64,000 nucleotides of DNA from Cylindrotheca closterium (Eukaryota; Bacillariophyta; Bacillariophyceae; Bacillariales; Bacillariaceae). Position 1 is the first letter of the stretch. Each line of letters starts with the position of its first letter. The notes below the pieces were generated by a model that saw nothing but the letters and a program-made list of their open reading frames with translations, searched no databases and had not been told where the DNA came from. Shown piece after piece: positions 1 to 11,010 of this stretch. The DNA is taken from the NCBI GenBank assembly GCA_933822405.4, contig CAKOGP040001758.1, forward strand, positions 1,051,951-1,115,950, given 5' to 3'. A program made the translations under genes and the position numbers.

Positions 1-3000
1 GCTGGAAGTTTCATGTAGAGCTCCCTCTCAACTGGTGCTTGCGGAAATGCCAGGACATAGTCGATCTGCTTGGTTTTCCACCCAAGCATTGCAGAGACAA
101 TCAGAAGAGTTCGAATCGAGTTCCAACTTGCGACCGGTGCATATGTTTGGTCGTAGTCTCGTCCATATTTCATTTTGGACCCATCAAAGTTCAATCTTGC
201 TTTGTACTTTTTGACTTCCCTCGTTCGAATATCTCGTTTTCGTTTCATTTGCCATACCGTTGGAAAGATTGTGGCTCCCTCTGGAACTGATGTCCGATGG
301 ATGATTGAGAAGTTCTCGTTCTTGAGTTGGTCTTCCCATTCCTTCTTCATCGCCTTTCGAAATTCACCTGCATCCTTCTCACGCATAGCTTCATGCATGT
401 ACATTGTGTCAGGGTCAGAGGTTGCCTTGAAAATCTTCAACGGATCCTGCTCGGCTTCTCCAGAGTAAGCTGGGAACATTGCTTCAAAGCAGAATATTTC
501 ACCTTCAATACCGTTCTTCGTTGCGCTTGACAGCTCCGCCGCCATTACTTTCAATATGGTCTCTGCCGGATGAGAAATCGAAGATGTATTGGGCACCTGT
601 TGGCTTTCAGGTTGACGCTCTCCTCCATCCTCCATTGGTGGATCTGAGCGGCCAGCTTCCTCTTCATTGTGTGGGACTGGACTTGTAGATTCGTCAGGTT
701 GCTGCAGCTTGTTGGTTTCTCCAGGAGTAGAATTTCCAATCATGTCATCATCATTGATGTGCATCGGCTCCGACACTCCAGTTTCCATTCTAACTCTCTT
801 GTTCGATTGTTGTGGAACTCCCTCTGGCTCTGGCATCGTCCTCTTCAACTTGTTGGTTGACTCATTTGAGGGATGCATGGCTCCTTTCTTTGGTACCTGG
901 AGTCCAGCTCTCATTTGCCAGTGAGTATCGTACTTATCTTGCTTCACTGTATTAAATCCTTTGTCAAAAGTGACATGGAATTGCGGCGATACCAAGCCTG
1001 TCAATCGATTCAAAACAAGGGCAACGTTTCTTCCATGATTCGGTGATCTACCAAGGTAGATTCCAACTCGAGATCTAGCTTCCCACTTGTTCAAGAATCC
1101 TTGTCCTGTTTGCAGTTTCGGATCCAATACGTAGACAGGACATCCAAATGGAATCCAATGCTTGTTGTGGGTTTGAATGTCAGTCTGACTGAAGAGTTGC
1201 AATGGCGATCGCCCTTTCTCATCCCTCAGGTTTGGCGCTTCATTAATTGCGTCATTTGCCATCCTGATTGCATACGGCCAGAGGTGAGCAATCCCAGGCA
1301 TTCTCCACCTGTTATTCATGTGAATGAGCATTGACCTTGCCAAGTCTTGTAGTGACCGAATCCTTCGTTCAGCTAGTCCATTTGAATGATGTGCATTGAC
1401 TCCTGCAAACGTTAGTGTCTGCTCAAGTCGTCTGCATTCATCGACCCATTTATTCGCACGGAACACTCCATTATCTGCATGGTATGCCTTGATTGTTGCT
1501 CCATGTTGTTTTGCGTAGGCTTCAAAGGCTTTCTTTCCCATAATTGTTTCATCCGCACTCGTGGACTTCTGAAGATAAACAAAGCCGAGACCAGAGTATT
1601 GGTCCACGTAGATGGTCGCACATGTGTAGCGCTTCTTCGTGAGAATTCCAGTCATCTGGGCTACCAAGCCTGGAGTGGGAGAGATCAACTGATCGACCGA
1701 TACGACTTGTCCTGGTGTCCTCACATCTGTCTTCTCAGTCCAATGTTTTCGACGCTTGTGTCTCCATTGTCGTCTCGTTGCTTTTGCGAAGAGGCATGAG
1801 CTGCATGTAGGTGGGTGTACATTGGCGAGGCGCCTTGGTATGATGCCTTGCTTAGCCATGTTTTGCAGTTTTGCCATGGAGATGTGTGCCATCCGGTGGT
1901 GATAGCGAAGTAGTTCTTGGGCTGGCGTAGTTGCCTGCTTCTCCTCCTCCTCGTCGATGACTACCGGTGGTCGGTCTCCAGTGGTGGTCCTTCCATCCAA
2001 ATCAAATGTAGTGTGTCGCGGTTCAGGTGTTGTTTGCTTTGCCTTCAGTGGATTAAGTTGTCTGATTGGGCGAAGTAAGTTTGGCAGGAATGATGTGTTA
2101 TTGTCGTTCTTTTCGGTTGGTGGTGGAACATCGTCGTCATCATCTTCACCACCCTCATCGTCGCTCACAACTCCAGCTGGCATGGCGTATATTGGTGTGT
2201 CATCATTCGTGTCAATCTTGCACTCCTTGCAGAACAGATCAAAATTCTTGAATCCAGGAGCAAGATAGAAAGTTGCCACGTTATCATGTTCTCCAAGGTA
2301 GACATCCATTGTATATTGTCGTCTATCCCAAAATACCTGACAGCGATTGTAGAGTGTAGATTCTCCAATGCCATCCTTGGTTGTCTCGGATAGCTTTTTC
2401 ATAGGCGTGACTCGTCCTCTCAATTGCGTCTGAGCCCAATGTTGTGGACTCAAAAGGCGGCATTTACCATGAGGAACGTAATAGGAATTCGGTATGGAGA
2501 ACCGATGTAGCTGTCCTTCATTGTCGTGCCACTTCCAAACAATTGTCCCCTTGAATACATTCCAAACTCGTTCTCCACCAAAACCCTTGATCGAACGCTT
2601 CACAGGTACCAACGGTCCCTCAAAATCAGTAGCAACATGGGAGATGCATGCACTTGCACGATTGTCGATTCCAACCTTTCCAGAATCCGTATCAAACTTG
2701 CAATTGTTGTGATGAGTTGCTTCTCCTTCTGAATTTGTAGTCTCGTGAACGTAGATCAGTGTCGTCTTAGCATACAACAGCTTATTTCGAACTCGATAGT
2801 GGGGGTGATTTAGTTTTCGTTTGTTCGGATGCACCCTGTTCAATTCCCTTTTGATCCAGGTCTCCTTAGTGAGAGGCTCGTAATCCTCATTCATTGATTC
2901 AGCTAGGTAATGCATATGTTTTGCCCTCTTGTACGCCGCTCTAGTGTAGTAGGCGGTCCAGTTGTCGTCCATAGTGTCAAAGAACTCCATAATCGGACTG

Positions 3001-3269
3001 ATGTAGTTTCGAAGTGTGTCAGTCAACCGTTTCGTTGCGTCATTCCATCGATTCCATCTGTGAGATTTTGGAACATATCGTTTTCCTGTGTCATAATTCT
3101 CCAGGAATGGGTCCAAAATTAGGCAGAAATAGACAACAGTGAAGATCCAAACAATTTTCCCTATACGTATTAGGTGTGGCGTGATGCACTCCCAGATACA
3201 TGGTAGGAGGGAGTTGTTGTATGATGTCTTCGTCTTCTGCTTGTAACCCTCTCTTGGACCCTTGACATG
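1..3269 (-). CDS. pol: Ty1/copia Pol polyprotein (partial, runs off left edge)
   Basis: This is an uninterrupted frame of about 1,090 codons in the same frame as the upstream gag, entered only through the UGA at 3272-3270. It has no in-frame Met for its first ~80 codons. Domains in order: an aspartic protease (FDTDSGKVGIDNRAS, near 2705-2650); a GAG-pre-integrase zinc motif (HHRMAH then CSSC, near 1895-1800); an integrase core with VDQ (about 1690), ADNG (about 1470) and LAERR (about 1370) as the D, D, E residues; and the start of an RVT_2 reverse transcriptase (KARLNFDG, YAPVAS) in the last 330 bases. The order protease-integrase-RT is copia type. The YxDD box and RNase H must lie left of the window. 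No frameshift or internal stop was seen, so this copy looks young. It makes the DNA copy and inserts it in the host genome. Confidence 0.93.
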
Positions 3270-3272
3270 TCA
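3270..3272 (-). other. In-frame UGA between gag and pol (candidate readthrough stop)
   Basis: The context is GAA UGA CAU GUC on the minus strand. Frame position is identical on both sides (codons start at coordinates equal to 2 mod 3), so no frameshift is needed. Readthrough would give a Gag-Pol fusion. A CGA to UGA point mutation in a formerly single gag-pol ORF is the main alternative. Confidence 0.7.
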
Positions 3273-4799
3273 TTCGCTAGTGCTGTAGACATCCGATTCG
3301 TAGCCTCCAGTCAAACCAGCCAAGTATTCTTCGTCAACAGCTGTCTTCAACTCAATCTTCGGGGCTGCTCCTCCAGAAGATCTCTTCTTTGGATCGAACT
3401 TGTTCTTCTTTTTGAACGGTTTGCAGTCCTTTGGCTTGTGAGCTCGCCAAACTCCTCCACAGTGTCCACCAGTCGCTTCACAGCACCAATGCCAATCAAT
3501 CTTATTCCAATGCTTGGTTTCATTGATTTTATCGTGTGGTGGTGCATGGTTGAACCAATCCGGCCTTTCCTGTTTCTGATTCTTCTTTCTTGGAGCTGGC
3601 TTCCTGTCATCGTCGTCTTTCTTTCTTTTCTTCTTGGTTTCAAGCTTCTGCTTCATATCAGAAATCTTGGCCTGCAATGCCATGATTTGCTCATCAACTT
3701 GCGTAGGAGCTTCCCACTTTTCTAGCGATACCATGATCTTGTACTTCTTCTCCGCCAGTTTCATAAGCTTTGCTGCAGTGATTGGTCGGTTCTCCATGTC
3801 ATGGTCCGTCTCTAGATCGGTAATGTACTTGACAAATTCCTTGTCACTGCACACCATATATCCTCGAAAGAGGTTCGTCAACAGATCCAATGTTTGCTCT
3901 CCACGCGCCTGCAATCCTTCGAGTAGCATCTTAACGTGCATGTTGAACTTGATGATATCGTTGTTGACCGTTGGCAGGTAGAGATCCAGAGTGGCAAGTC
4001 GTTGACGTAGCATACCAGTCGTTGCATTTGAATCCAAATAGGACTCCCGAACTACCACCTTCAGCAAGCAGAGCCCAGATGGATAGCGATTGTATTGTCC
4101 AGACATGAGCTTGTAGTCAGAACTGTGAATGTTGACCTTCGCTTTTCCAAGAGTAGAAAGTGATTTCATGATGCATTCGTAGAGCATCCGGTCGTCTTGG
4201 GACTTCCTGTATCCATTGTTCCAGTAGCTGCGTTCATGAATTTCAATCTCTTCAAGGGTAATAGATCCATATTCAGTCAAAAGGTTGACCATGGTTCCAT
4301 CAGCTTTTGGAACATGTAGGATGCCTCCACGAGTCGACCATCCAAATTCATCGGCTCTTTCACCAAGGTTCTTCATGAACTGGTAAAAGTTATCGGAGGT
4401 ACAATCGAAAAGAGTCTCCTCGTCCAACCTCCTTGTTGCGCTGCGAAAAAGGTAATAGTGTTGCTTGTTTCCAGCGTACTGGAGCGTTCCCCTTGTTGCT
4501 TGTCCAGGAGTCAAACTTCCAGGTCCACCATTTTCTCCTCCTCCTGGAGCAGGACCATCTTGGTCGCCTCCTCCAATTGCGCGATCATTGGCTACTGGGA
4601 TCTCAGCGTAGTTCTCCTCTTCAGCTTCGGCTTCCGGTTCTTCTTCCCCAGAGTTCTCATCAGAGGAAGATTCACTGTCTTGTCCATCAGGTCGTAGACG
4701 AAGTCCCTCCGCCGTGCGTCGAACGTCTGCACTGCGTCGGGTTCCAACCATACTTGCGTAGTCTCTTCGAGGTAGATTCCTGAGTGAGCCCCTGTCCAT
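3270..4799 (-). CDS. gag: Ty1/copia Gag-like protein
   Basis: The 509-residue protein starts with an acidic disordered stretch (about residues 40-95), followed by a helical capsid-like region and a Lys-rich segment (KKKRKKDDDD). Near the C terminus is a CX6CX6HX4C zinc-binding cluster (CCEATGGHC through KPKDC), the type found in diatom copia Gag proteins and expected to bind the element RNA. It ends in YSTSE followed by UGA, and pol continues in the same frame. It should assemble the cytoplasmic virus-like particle. The call rests on position, zinc cluster and linkage to a clear copia pol; the capsid region itself was not matched to a named domain. Confidence 0.88.
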   Translation of the reverse strand: MDRGSLRNLPRRDYASMVGTRRSADVRRTAEGLRLRPDGQDSESSSDENSGEEEPEAEAEEENYAEIPVANDRAIGGGDQDGPAPGGGENGGPGSLTPGQATRGTLQYAGNKQHYYLFRSATRRLDEETLFDCTSDNFYQFMKNLGERADEFGWSTRGGILHVPKADGTMVNLLTEYGSITLEEIEIHERSYWNNGYRKSQDDRMLYECIMKSLSTLGKAKVNIHSSDYKLMSGQYNRYPSGLCLLKVVVRESYLDSNATTGMLRQRLATLDLYLPTVNNDIIKFNMHVKMLLEGLQARGEQTLDLLTNLFRGYMVCSDKEFVKYITDLETDHDMENRPITAAKLMKLAEKKYKIMVSLEKWEAPTQVDEQIMALQAKISDMKQKLETKKKRKKDDDDRKPAPRKKNQKQERPDWFNHAPPHDKINETKHWNKIDWHWCCEATGGHCGGVWRAHKPKDCKPFKKKNKFDPKKRSSGGAAPKIELKTAVDEEYLAGLTGGYESDVYSTSE

Positions 4800-4847
4800 T
4801 CAGCAGAGTATGAACGTACCTGCTAGTTCCTTATCGCAGAGGGAGCG

Positions 4848-5090
4848 TGTAACAAAACCACGTTGATAAGGCTCAAACTAGGTTTTGGGGCGTTGTCAAT
4901 TTGGGGTTGAATATAGATTCGTTTAAAAATCGATTTTAAAATATATTGTGAGCAGTTTGAAGACTCAAACTTCTTTTAGTCGTGCTACATTCGTCTGATC
5001 TGATCTGAACCAACTCCAACCAATCCCGCTGGATTGTTAGTTATAGAATGTTGGAGATGTAGCGTGATAGCCGTAGCTTCTACGCTGACA
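4848..5090 (-). repeat. Candidate 5' LTR of the copia element
   Basis: Upstream of gag on the minus strand, a stretch beginning TGTCAGCG and ending TTGTTACA has the TG...CA ends expected of an LTR and is AT-rich in its second half. The partner LTR is outside the window, so the borders are a guess; no convincing tRNA primer site was recognised next to it. Confidence 0.25.
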
Positions 5091-5356
5091 ACTTCCTCTG
5101 ATCTGATCAAGTTGGATTCGTGTTAAGTTTTCTCACCGAATCCGACTCACTCGATCACTCAGTCATTCAGTCGATTCGATCAAATCTCAGACCTCAGAAT
5201 CCCTGGTATTCGTTCAGGTATCAGCAATGCGAGCGTTAATGTGCACATTAATTAATACCGGCATTTAAAAAAATATATTATGGTACAATACCTCCCCCGT
5301 ATTTTGAATGGCACAGGGAGGGGAACACCAGTCGTGCTCAATTTTCAGACGTGGAT
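5091..5356. other. Intergenic, no gene seen
   Basis: It is AT-rich, with several GATTC/GACTC-like short repeats around 5140-5190, and lies between the retroelement and the 3' end of the JMJD4-like gene. It may include the element border. Confidence 0.5.
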
Positions 5357-6730
5357 TCAAAGTGGACCGTCCTCATCGCAAACGCAACCGACTGCTACTG
5401 CTGCCACTCTAATCGCCTCTGAAGCTAAATCCTTGGACAACGTCGCGGCCTCCAACCGTCCTTCCAATTGAAGCTTGTCATCGTTCACCATCATATTAAT
5501 CATTCTCGATATTCTGCAACATTCGAACTCATGTTCAGCAGCGGCTGCTTCCTCATCACTTTCGACGGCTTCTTGTGCATTGAAACTTTTCAGCAGTTGT
5601 GACAATCGCCAAAGAAGCATCAGAAAGAATGATGTGATGTTCAATCCCACACAGCCCCGTAGCATGGACTCTGAAGCCTCGAGAAAAGTGTCACCAGTTT
5701 CGCAAATACCCCACCCTTCTAGTTCGCTATGAATCTCCCTCAGTTCTACCAGCAAGCAACCGAGCGTTTTATCAACGTTTGCGACCGTGATCCAGTTGTG
5801 ATTGATGGACAAAGTTGTTTCCGAATTCTCCACTTCGTGTTGCCAGGTGCATGGGACAAACATTGCTTGACCTGCCTTTTGAATCACAGTGAATTGTTGA
5901 TTGCAATCTCTTCCTCCGAAAAATGTCCATTTCTTCGTACCGTGTACATTATAGCTCCACGAGAAGGAGTGGAGGACATCTGAGTGTCGAAGAGTTTTGG
6001 AATAAGATGGACCCCAATAGCAGAATTTATAGTCCCCGTTTGTAAACTCTGTCAGGAAAGGATTAAGTAAATCATGTTGGAACACTTTCGGGCATGTATA
6101 CAACGGCTTTGTATGTTTCTTTTCCCGTAAGAGTGCGACGAGGTGCCAATCCTTGAGGTAATACGAATGATTTTGTTGCTCCATCGACAAGAGATCAGTC
6201 CACTCGCTCATAGATACCTGGCGAGTTTCACATTCTGCAGCCCGGCCTTCCGAATCGAGTGTCGCTTCGTCGCTCATAGAATAATACCTTAATGGAACTT
6301 GGATTTCGGTTCCAACATGATCTAGAAACCATCGGGAGTTTATATGCTGTCGGTCGTTCGTTCTCCATTCCTCATTAACACGAGCAAACGGATTGGAGCA
6401 ATTCGGTGACTCGTCATATTGAATTAAGCAAGGAAGGTTCCGAAAATGATAGTCTTGACGAAACTTGTAATGGGAAGAAATATCACGAGCTGAAAGTGTT
6501 GGAATAGGTGCTTCACTATCGTCTAGCGTGTGCAGTCGGTCCCAAAACTGATGGTAAGCTTTGTCTCTTTGCACATCCAGAGATTCAATTGAATCGATTG
6601 TCTGTCGGCGAACCCTGACACGATGTCGACTGCTATCTTTCTGGAAAACATCGATCAATGCAACACATTGTCTCAACGCTGAACGCATAGATATAGCGTG
6701 CTCGGGAAGGTCATTTTCATCATCGTCCAT
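5357..6730 (-). CDS. JmjC-domain oxygenase, JMJD4-like
   Basis: The 457-residue protein is intronless. The central region has the JmjC/cupin core: HSDVLHSFSWSYN supplies the HxD iron ligands, followed by GTKKWTFFGG, then FVPCTWQHEVEN with the distal His, and SINHNWIT. This order and the SFSWS and SINHNW signatures match JMJD4, the Fe(II)/2-oxoglutarate enzyme that hydroxylates translation release factor eRF1. Iron ligands appear intact. The N-terminal third and the C-terminal ~100 residues, including an Ala/Glu-rich stretch, are less conserved. No targeting sequence is seen, so a cytosolic or nuclear site is expected. It is transcribed away from the GH2 gene across a 220-bp gap that probably holds both promoters. 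Substrate is inferred from family resemblance only. Confidence 0.82.
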   Translation of the reverse strand: MDDDENDLPEHAISMRSALRQCVALIDVFQKDSSRHRVRVRRQTIDSIESLDVQRDKAYHQFWDRLHTLDDSEAPIPTLSARDISSHYKFRQDYHFRNLPCLIQYDESPNCSNPFARVNEEWRTNDRQHINSRWFLDHVGTEIQVPLRYYSMSDEATLDSEGRAAECETRQVSMSEWTDLLSMEQQNHSYYLKDWHLVALLREKKHTKPLYTCPKVFQHDLLNPFLTEFTNGDYKFCYWGPSYSKTLRHSDVLHSFSWSYNVHGTKKWTFFGGRDCNQQFTVIQKAGQAMFVPCTWQHEVENSETTLSINHNWITVANVDKTLGCLLVELREIHSELEGWGICETGDTFLEASESMLRGCVGLNITSFFLMLLWRLSQLLKSFNAQEAVESDEEAAAAEHEFECCRISRMINMMVNDDKLQLEGRLEAATLSKDLASEAIRVAAVAVGCVCDEDGPL

Positions 6731-6950
6731 TGCTTTCGATTATTGGTTTTCAAAGCAATATCTCCCTTTCAATTCAACAAACCGTCAGTGAGCATGACGA
6801 TGTCTATTACACCTTACCAGCACGATAGTTTTTAATTTGCGATCACGACTTCACTTCTTCGCGTTGTCCCTTGAGTTGGTCGGGACTGATGAACTGTAGT
6901 CAGTCACGCAGGACTCACTCCCTCACTCCAACCATAATTTAGTCGGCCGA

Positions 6951-9169
6951 GTGAGTCAACAAATATCTTACTTTTTGACACCAGCTGCAAGCTTTGTGTG
7001 CTGCATGACAGCTACAAAAAGTATGTCGTCAAACAAGTCTACTCTTCCTTCTTCATCATCATGCAGTCGGAGGAATGCATCACTCTGGACTCTGTCCATC
7101 TCTGCAGTTTTGTTGACTGCAATCTGGGGCATGGCATCATTTGGATTTGAAGAACACCATATAGACACCAACCATCGAGTTTCTGCTACACAACCGCGCA
7201 ACAATACAATCAGCTTTTCGGCATCTCATTTCCCTCCCTCCTACTGGCCTAAGTTTAAGGGTCAAAGATATGTCACACTGCTTGATGGTACTTGGGGCAC
7301 TGCAAATGTCTCCAGCCACGACCTTGCTACCTTTGATTCGATGAACCCAAACTTTGATCCTTCTACAATCAAATTCAGTGCAGATATGCCCGTTCCATCC
7401 TGTGTTGACAGCTCGCCTCCGGGATACATGATACCACGTGGAGTGTATTTCTTTCGAAGACTTTTTCACTTTGACCTTGCAAGCGCAGGGGCTCGACTGC
7501 AGTTCCAAGGTTGTTCCTTCTACTGTCGTGTGTGGGTGAACGGGCAAGAGGTTGGCGATCACCGTGCCGGTGGGTATGTTGCTTTTACTCTAGACATTCC
7601 ACCACAAGCTTCTGTCGACAACGAGATCTTTGTGCTGACGGATGACCGCTTCAACAAGACAACGGCACCAATGCATACAGGTGGTGACTTTTTCCACTAC
7701 GGGGGAATCATGAGATCTGTCGAGTTGCATGCGCTTCCTCCACCTCGCGAAGGTACCTCGGGATCATCACTATCACTATGGCCATGGAGGGTGTATGCAA
7801 CACCAAATTCGCTGGAGACCGTGAACGTCACTCTGCATCTAACAGATAGGACGTACACGGGTCCCATCGATACCGAAATTAGGGTCTCTTTCGATATGGG
7901 GCCGGGTGTGGCATACGCTCCAAAACTATTTTCTGCCGTTGATGGTGTTGCTAGTCTGGGTAACATGAAGGTCCCAAACCCAAGGGTATGGTCGACATTG
8001 GATCCTCAGTTGCACACTTTGTCGGTGGAGATGGAGGGAGCTGTCTTGGTCGAGCGGTTTGGGCTGAGAATGTTTGACATTGATGAAGATAGCCTCCGTA
8101 TTCGACTGAATGGAGAAATAATCAAGCTTCTTGGATGGGGTCATCACACACAGTGGCCTGATACGGGAGGATCTCCAACGGATGAACAGTTGGATGAGGA
8201 CATTTTGCTACTAAAAGCTGCTGGAGCAAATTTTGTTCGTGGAGCTCATTATCCGCAGGATGCACGCTGGCTAGATCGATTGGATGAGAATGGGATGGTT
8301 ATGTGGTGCGAAACGCTAGGACCAAACATTTCGGCTGCAGATACCGTTGATCCTTATTTTTTGAAGTATCAGGCACAGCAAATGAACGAGATGCTGGACA
8401 ATGCCATTAATCATGCATCAATTGCCATTTGGGCATATTTCAACGAAGGCCCATCGGGCGAAAACGCATCTTGTCCAGCTTATCAGATGAATACAGACCT
8501 TATCAAATCACGAGATACATCTAGGCTCGTTTCCTATGCGTCTAGTGAAGCTCCACCAAAGGATGTTTGCTTCCCTGTTGTCGATATTGTTTCGATCAAC
8601 GGATATCCAGAATGGTACGATAAACCATCTGCAAAAACCTATTGGAGTGCTTTCGCAAGTTACTACAAGGCACTAGGAAAGACTTTTTTGATCTCAGAAA
8701 GTGGAGTAGGTGCTATTTATGAATGGCAGGACAACGAGACTGCAGTCCCATGGACTTGCGCATACCAAGCAAAGGCCTTGGTTGATATAGTCGAGGAATC
8801 GATTTCGGATTTCAATGTGAGCGGACTCGCTCTATGGCATTTCTTTGACTTTAAGAGTACTGGTAAGCCAAATTTTCAGTGTTTGTCTTGACTGAAATTG
8901 GTGTCGCTTGGCTGACATCCTTGTTCTCGCTATTTATAGACTTTGTAATCACTGGCAACTGGGAAAATAATACCCATTGCGACTACTTAGATAATGTCTA
9001 TCCACCAACATGTGGGTATATTGACGTGAACATTTCCACGCCATTTCAGAAACCTGGAGGACAAAATTGCAAAGGAGTTATTGACTTTTGGAGACGAAAG
9101 AAACCAAGTTACGGAGAAGTCGCAAAGCGCTTCACAGCAATCACAGCAAAAACAACTCAACACAGATAG
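6951..9169 (+). CDS. Glycoside hydrolase family 2 enzyme (copy 1), membrane-anchored or secreted
   Basis: Exons are 6951-8862 and 8940-9169, giving 713 residues; the 77-nt intron has GT-AG ends and the second exon restores the C terminus found in copy 2 (DFWRRKKPS). A hydrophobic segment near residues 44-60 (TLSISAVLLTAIWG) is a signal anchor or uncleaved signal. Later in-frame Mets at 7005 and 7023 are possible starts. GH2 domains follow: sugar-binding N domain (YWPKFKGQRYVTLLDGTW), immunoglobulin-like middle, and TIM barrel. The acid/base Glu is E499 in FNEGPSG and the nucleophile is E583 in ISESGVG, as in beta-glucuronidases and beta-galactosidases. Many NxT/NxS sites suit a secreted glycosidase. 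Substrate cannot be told from the sequence. Confidence 0.86.
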
Positions 9170-11010
9170 TCGCACCCACATATTGGCCAAAATTTAAGGG
9201 TCAAAGATATGTCACACTGCTTGATGGTATATGGGGATTTGCAAATGTCTCCAGCCACGACCTTGTTACCTTTGATTCAATGAACCCAAAATTTGATCCT
9301 TCTACGATCAAATTCAGTGCAGATATGCCCGTTCCATCCACTGTCGATACGTCCCCACCAGGATACATGAAATCTCGGGGTGTCTTTTTCTTTCAGAGAC
9401 GCTTTCATTTTGACCTCAAAAGCGTTGGAGCCAGGCTTCAGTTCCAAGGTTGTTCCTTCTACTGTCGCGTGTGGGTGAACGGGCAGGAGGTTGGCGATCA
9501 CCGTGCCGGTGGGTACGTTGCTTTTACTCTAGACATTCCACCACAAGCTTCTGTAGACAACGAGATATTTGTGCTGGTGGATGATCGCTTCAACAAGACA
9601 ACGGCACCAACGCACACAGGTGGTGACTTTTTCCACTACGGGGGGATCATGAGATCTGTCGAGTTACATGCGCTTCCTCCACCTCGCGAAGGTACCTCGG
9701 GATCATCGCTATCACTATGGCCATGGAGGTTGTATGTGACACCAGATTCACTTAAGAGTGTGAATGTCACACTGCACGTAACAGATAGGACATATGAGGG
9801 TCCTATCGATACACAACTTAGAGTATCCTTCGACGAAGAACCATTTGTGGAATACCCGCCAAACTCATTTTCTGCCGTTGATGGTGTTGCTAGTCTGGGT
9901 AACATGAAGGTCCCAAACCCAAGGGTATGGTCGACATTGGATCCACAGCTACATACAGTGACTATCGAAATGGATGGAGCCGCGATGGTGGAGAGGTTTG
10001 GCTTGCGTATATTTGATATTGACGAGGACAGCTTGCGTATTCAATTGAATGGGGAAGTGATAAAGTTCGTTGGATGGAACCATCACACACAGTGGCCTGA
10101 TACGGGAGGATCTCCCACCGAACAGCAGATGGACGACGACATATTGTTACTTAGACATGGAGGAACAAATTTTGTTCGTGGAGCTCACTACCCTCAAGAT
10201 CCGCGTTGGTTGGATCGACTGGATGAGAATGGGATGGTCATGTGGTGCGAGACATTGGGACCAGATGTTTCGGTTGCAAACACAATTGATCCTTACTTTT
10301 TGAAGTATCAGACACAGCAAATGAACGAGATGCTGGACAATGCCATGAATCATGCATCAATTGCCATTTGGGCATATTTCAACGAAGGCCCATCGGGCAA
10401 CAACGCATCTTGTCCAGCCTATCAAATGAATGCAAACATTATTCGATCTAGGGATACCTCAAGATTTGTTTCTTACGCTTCGGACAAGCATCCGCCAAGC
10501 GATGTGTGTTTTAAAGACGTCGTCGATGTTATGGCAGTGAATGATTATCCTGGCTGGTACAACCCCGCAGCCCCCAAAGAGCGCTGGAGCAGCACTGCTA
10601 AATACTACAACGAAGCTGGAAAGCCGATGATCATTTCCGAAACGGGAGCTGGTGGAATCTATGAGTGGAGTAGTAACAGCACAGCTTCCAAGTGGACATG
10701 CAAATATCAGACGCAAGTGCTCGTCGAAGACGTTGACATAGCTATTTCTGATGCAAGGGTGTCTGGCATAGCTTTATGGCATTTCTTTGACTTCAAAACG
10801 CGCGATGGGGACGAGAACAATACACATTGTCAGTATCTATTAAACGTTTATCCTCCGGTTTGTGAGTACATCAACGTCACGAGCAACAGGCCCGGCGGAG
10901 CCAACCACAAAGGTGTCTTAGACTTTTGGAGAAGAAAGAAGCCAAGCTTTGATGAGGTGGCGAGAAGATACAAAGCAGCCTCGAAATCAGTTCCTATATC
11001 TGTTGTTTAA
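9088..11010 (+). CDS. Glycoside hydrolase family 2 enzyme (copy 2), lacking its own N-terminal anchor
   Basis: Homology with copy 1 begins at about 9173 (PTYWPKFKGQRYVTLLDG), only a few bases after the copy 1 stop at 9167-9169. The only in-frame ATG before the domain is at 9088, inside the last exon of copy 1 in another frame, so the first ~27 residues are an out-of-frame reading of copy 1 and probably not genuine. From there the GH2 domains are complete with no intron: E433 in FNEGPSG is the acid/base and E518 in ISETGAG the nucleophile. It lacks the signal anchor of copy 1. It could be a separate gene using an unseen start, the second half of a fusion made by splicing or frameshift, or an assembly collapse of two tandem genes. 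Confidence 0.75.
   Translation: METKETKLRRSRKALHSNHSKNNSTQIVAPTYWPKFKGQRYVTLLDGIWGFANVSSHDLVTFDSMNPKFDPSTIKFSADMPVPSTVDTSPPGYMKSRGVFFFQRRFHFDLKSVGARLQFQGCSFYCRVWVNGQEVGDHRAGGYVAFTLDIPPQASVDNEIFVLVDDRFNKTTAPTHTGGDFFHYGGIMRSVELHALPPPREGTSGSSLSLWPWRLYVTPDSLKSVNVTLHVTDRTYEGPIDTQLRVSFDEEPFVEYPPNSFSAVDGVASLGNMKVPNPRVWSTLDPQLHTVTIEMDGAAMVERFGLRIFDIDEDSLRIQLNGEVIKFVGWNHHTQWPDTGGSPTEQQMDDDILLLRHGGTNFVRGAHYPQDPRWLDRLDENGMVMWCETLGPDVSVANTIDPYFLKYQTQQMNEMLDNAMNHASIAIWAYFNEGPSGNNASCPAYQMNANIIRSRDTSRFVSYASDKHPPSDVCFKDVVDVMAVNDYPGWYNPAAPKERWSSTAKYYNEAGKPMIISETGAGGIYEWSSNSTASKWTCKYQTQVLVEDVDIAISDARVSGIALWHFFDFKTRDGDENNTHCQYLLNVYPPVCEYINVTSNRPGGANHKGVLDFWRRKKPSFDEVARRYKAASKSVPISVV

Noticed and set aside
9088..9170. 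ATG at 9088 as the true start of GH2 copy 2
   Set aside because: The first ~27 residues are an alternative-frame reading of copy 1's last exon and show no leader; it is listed only because no other in-frame start exists.
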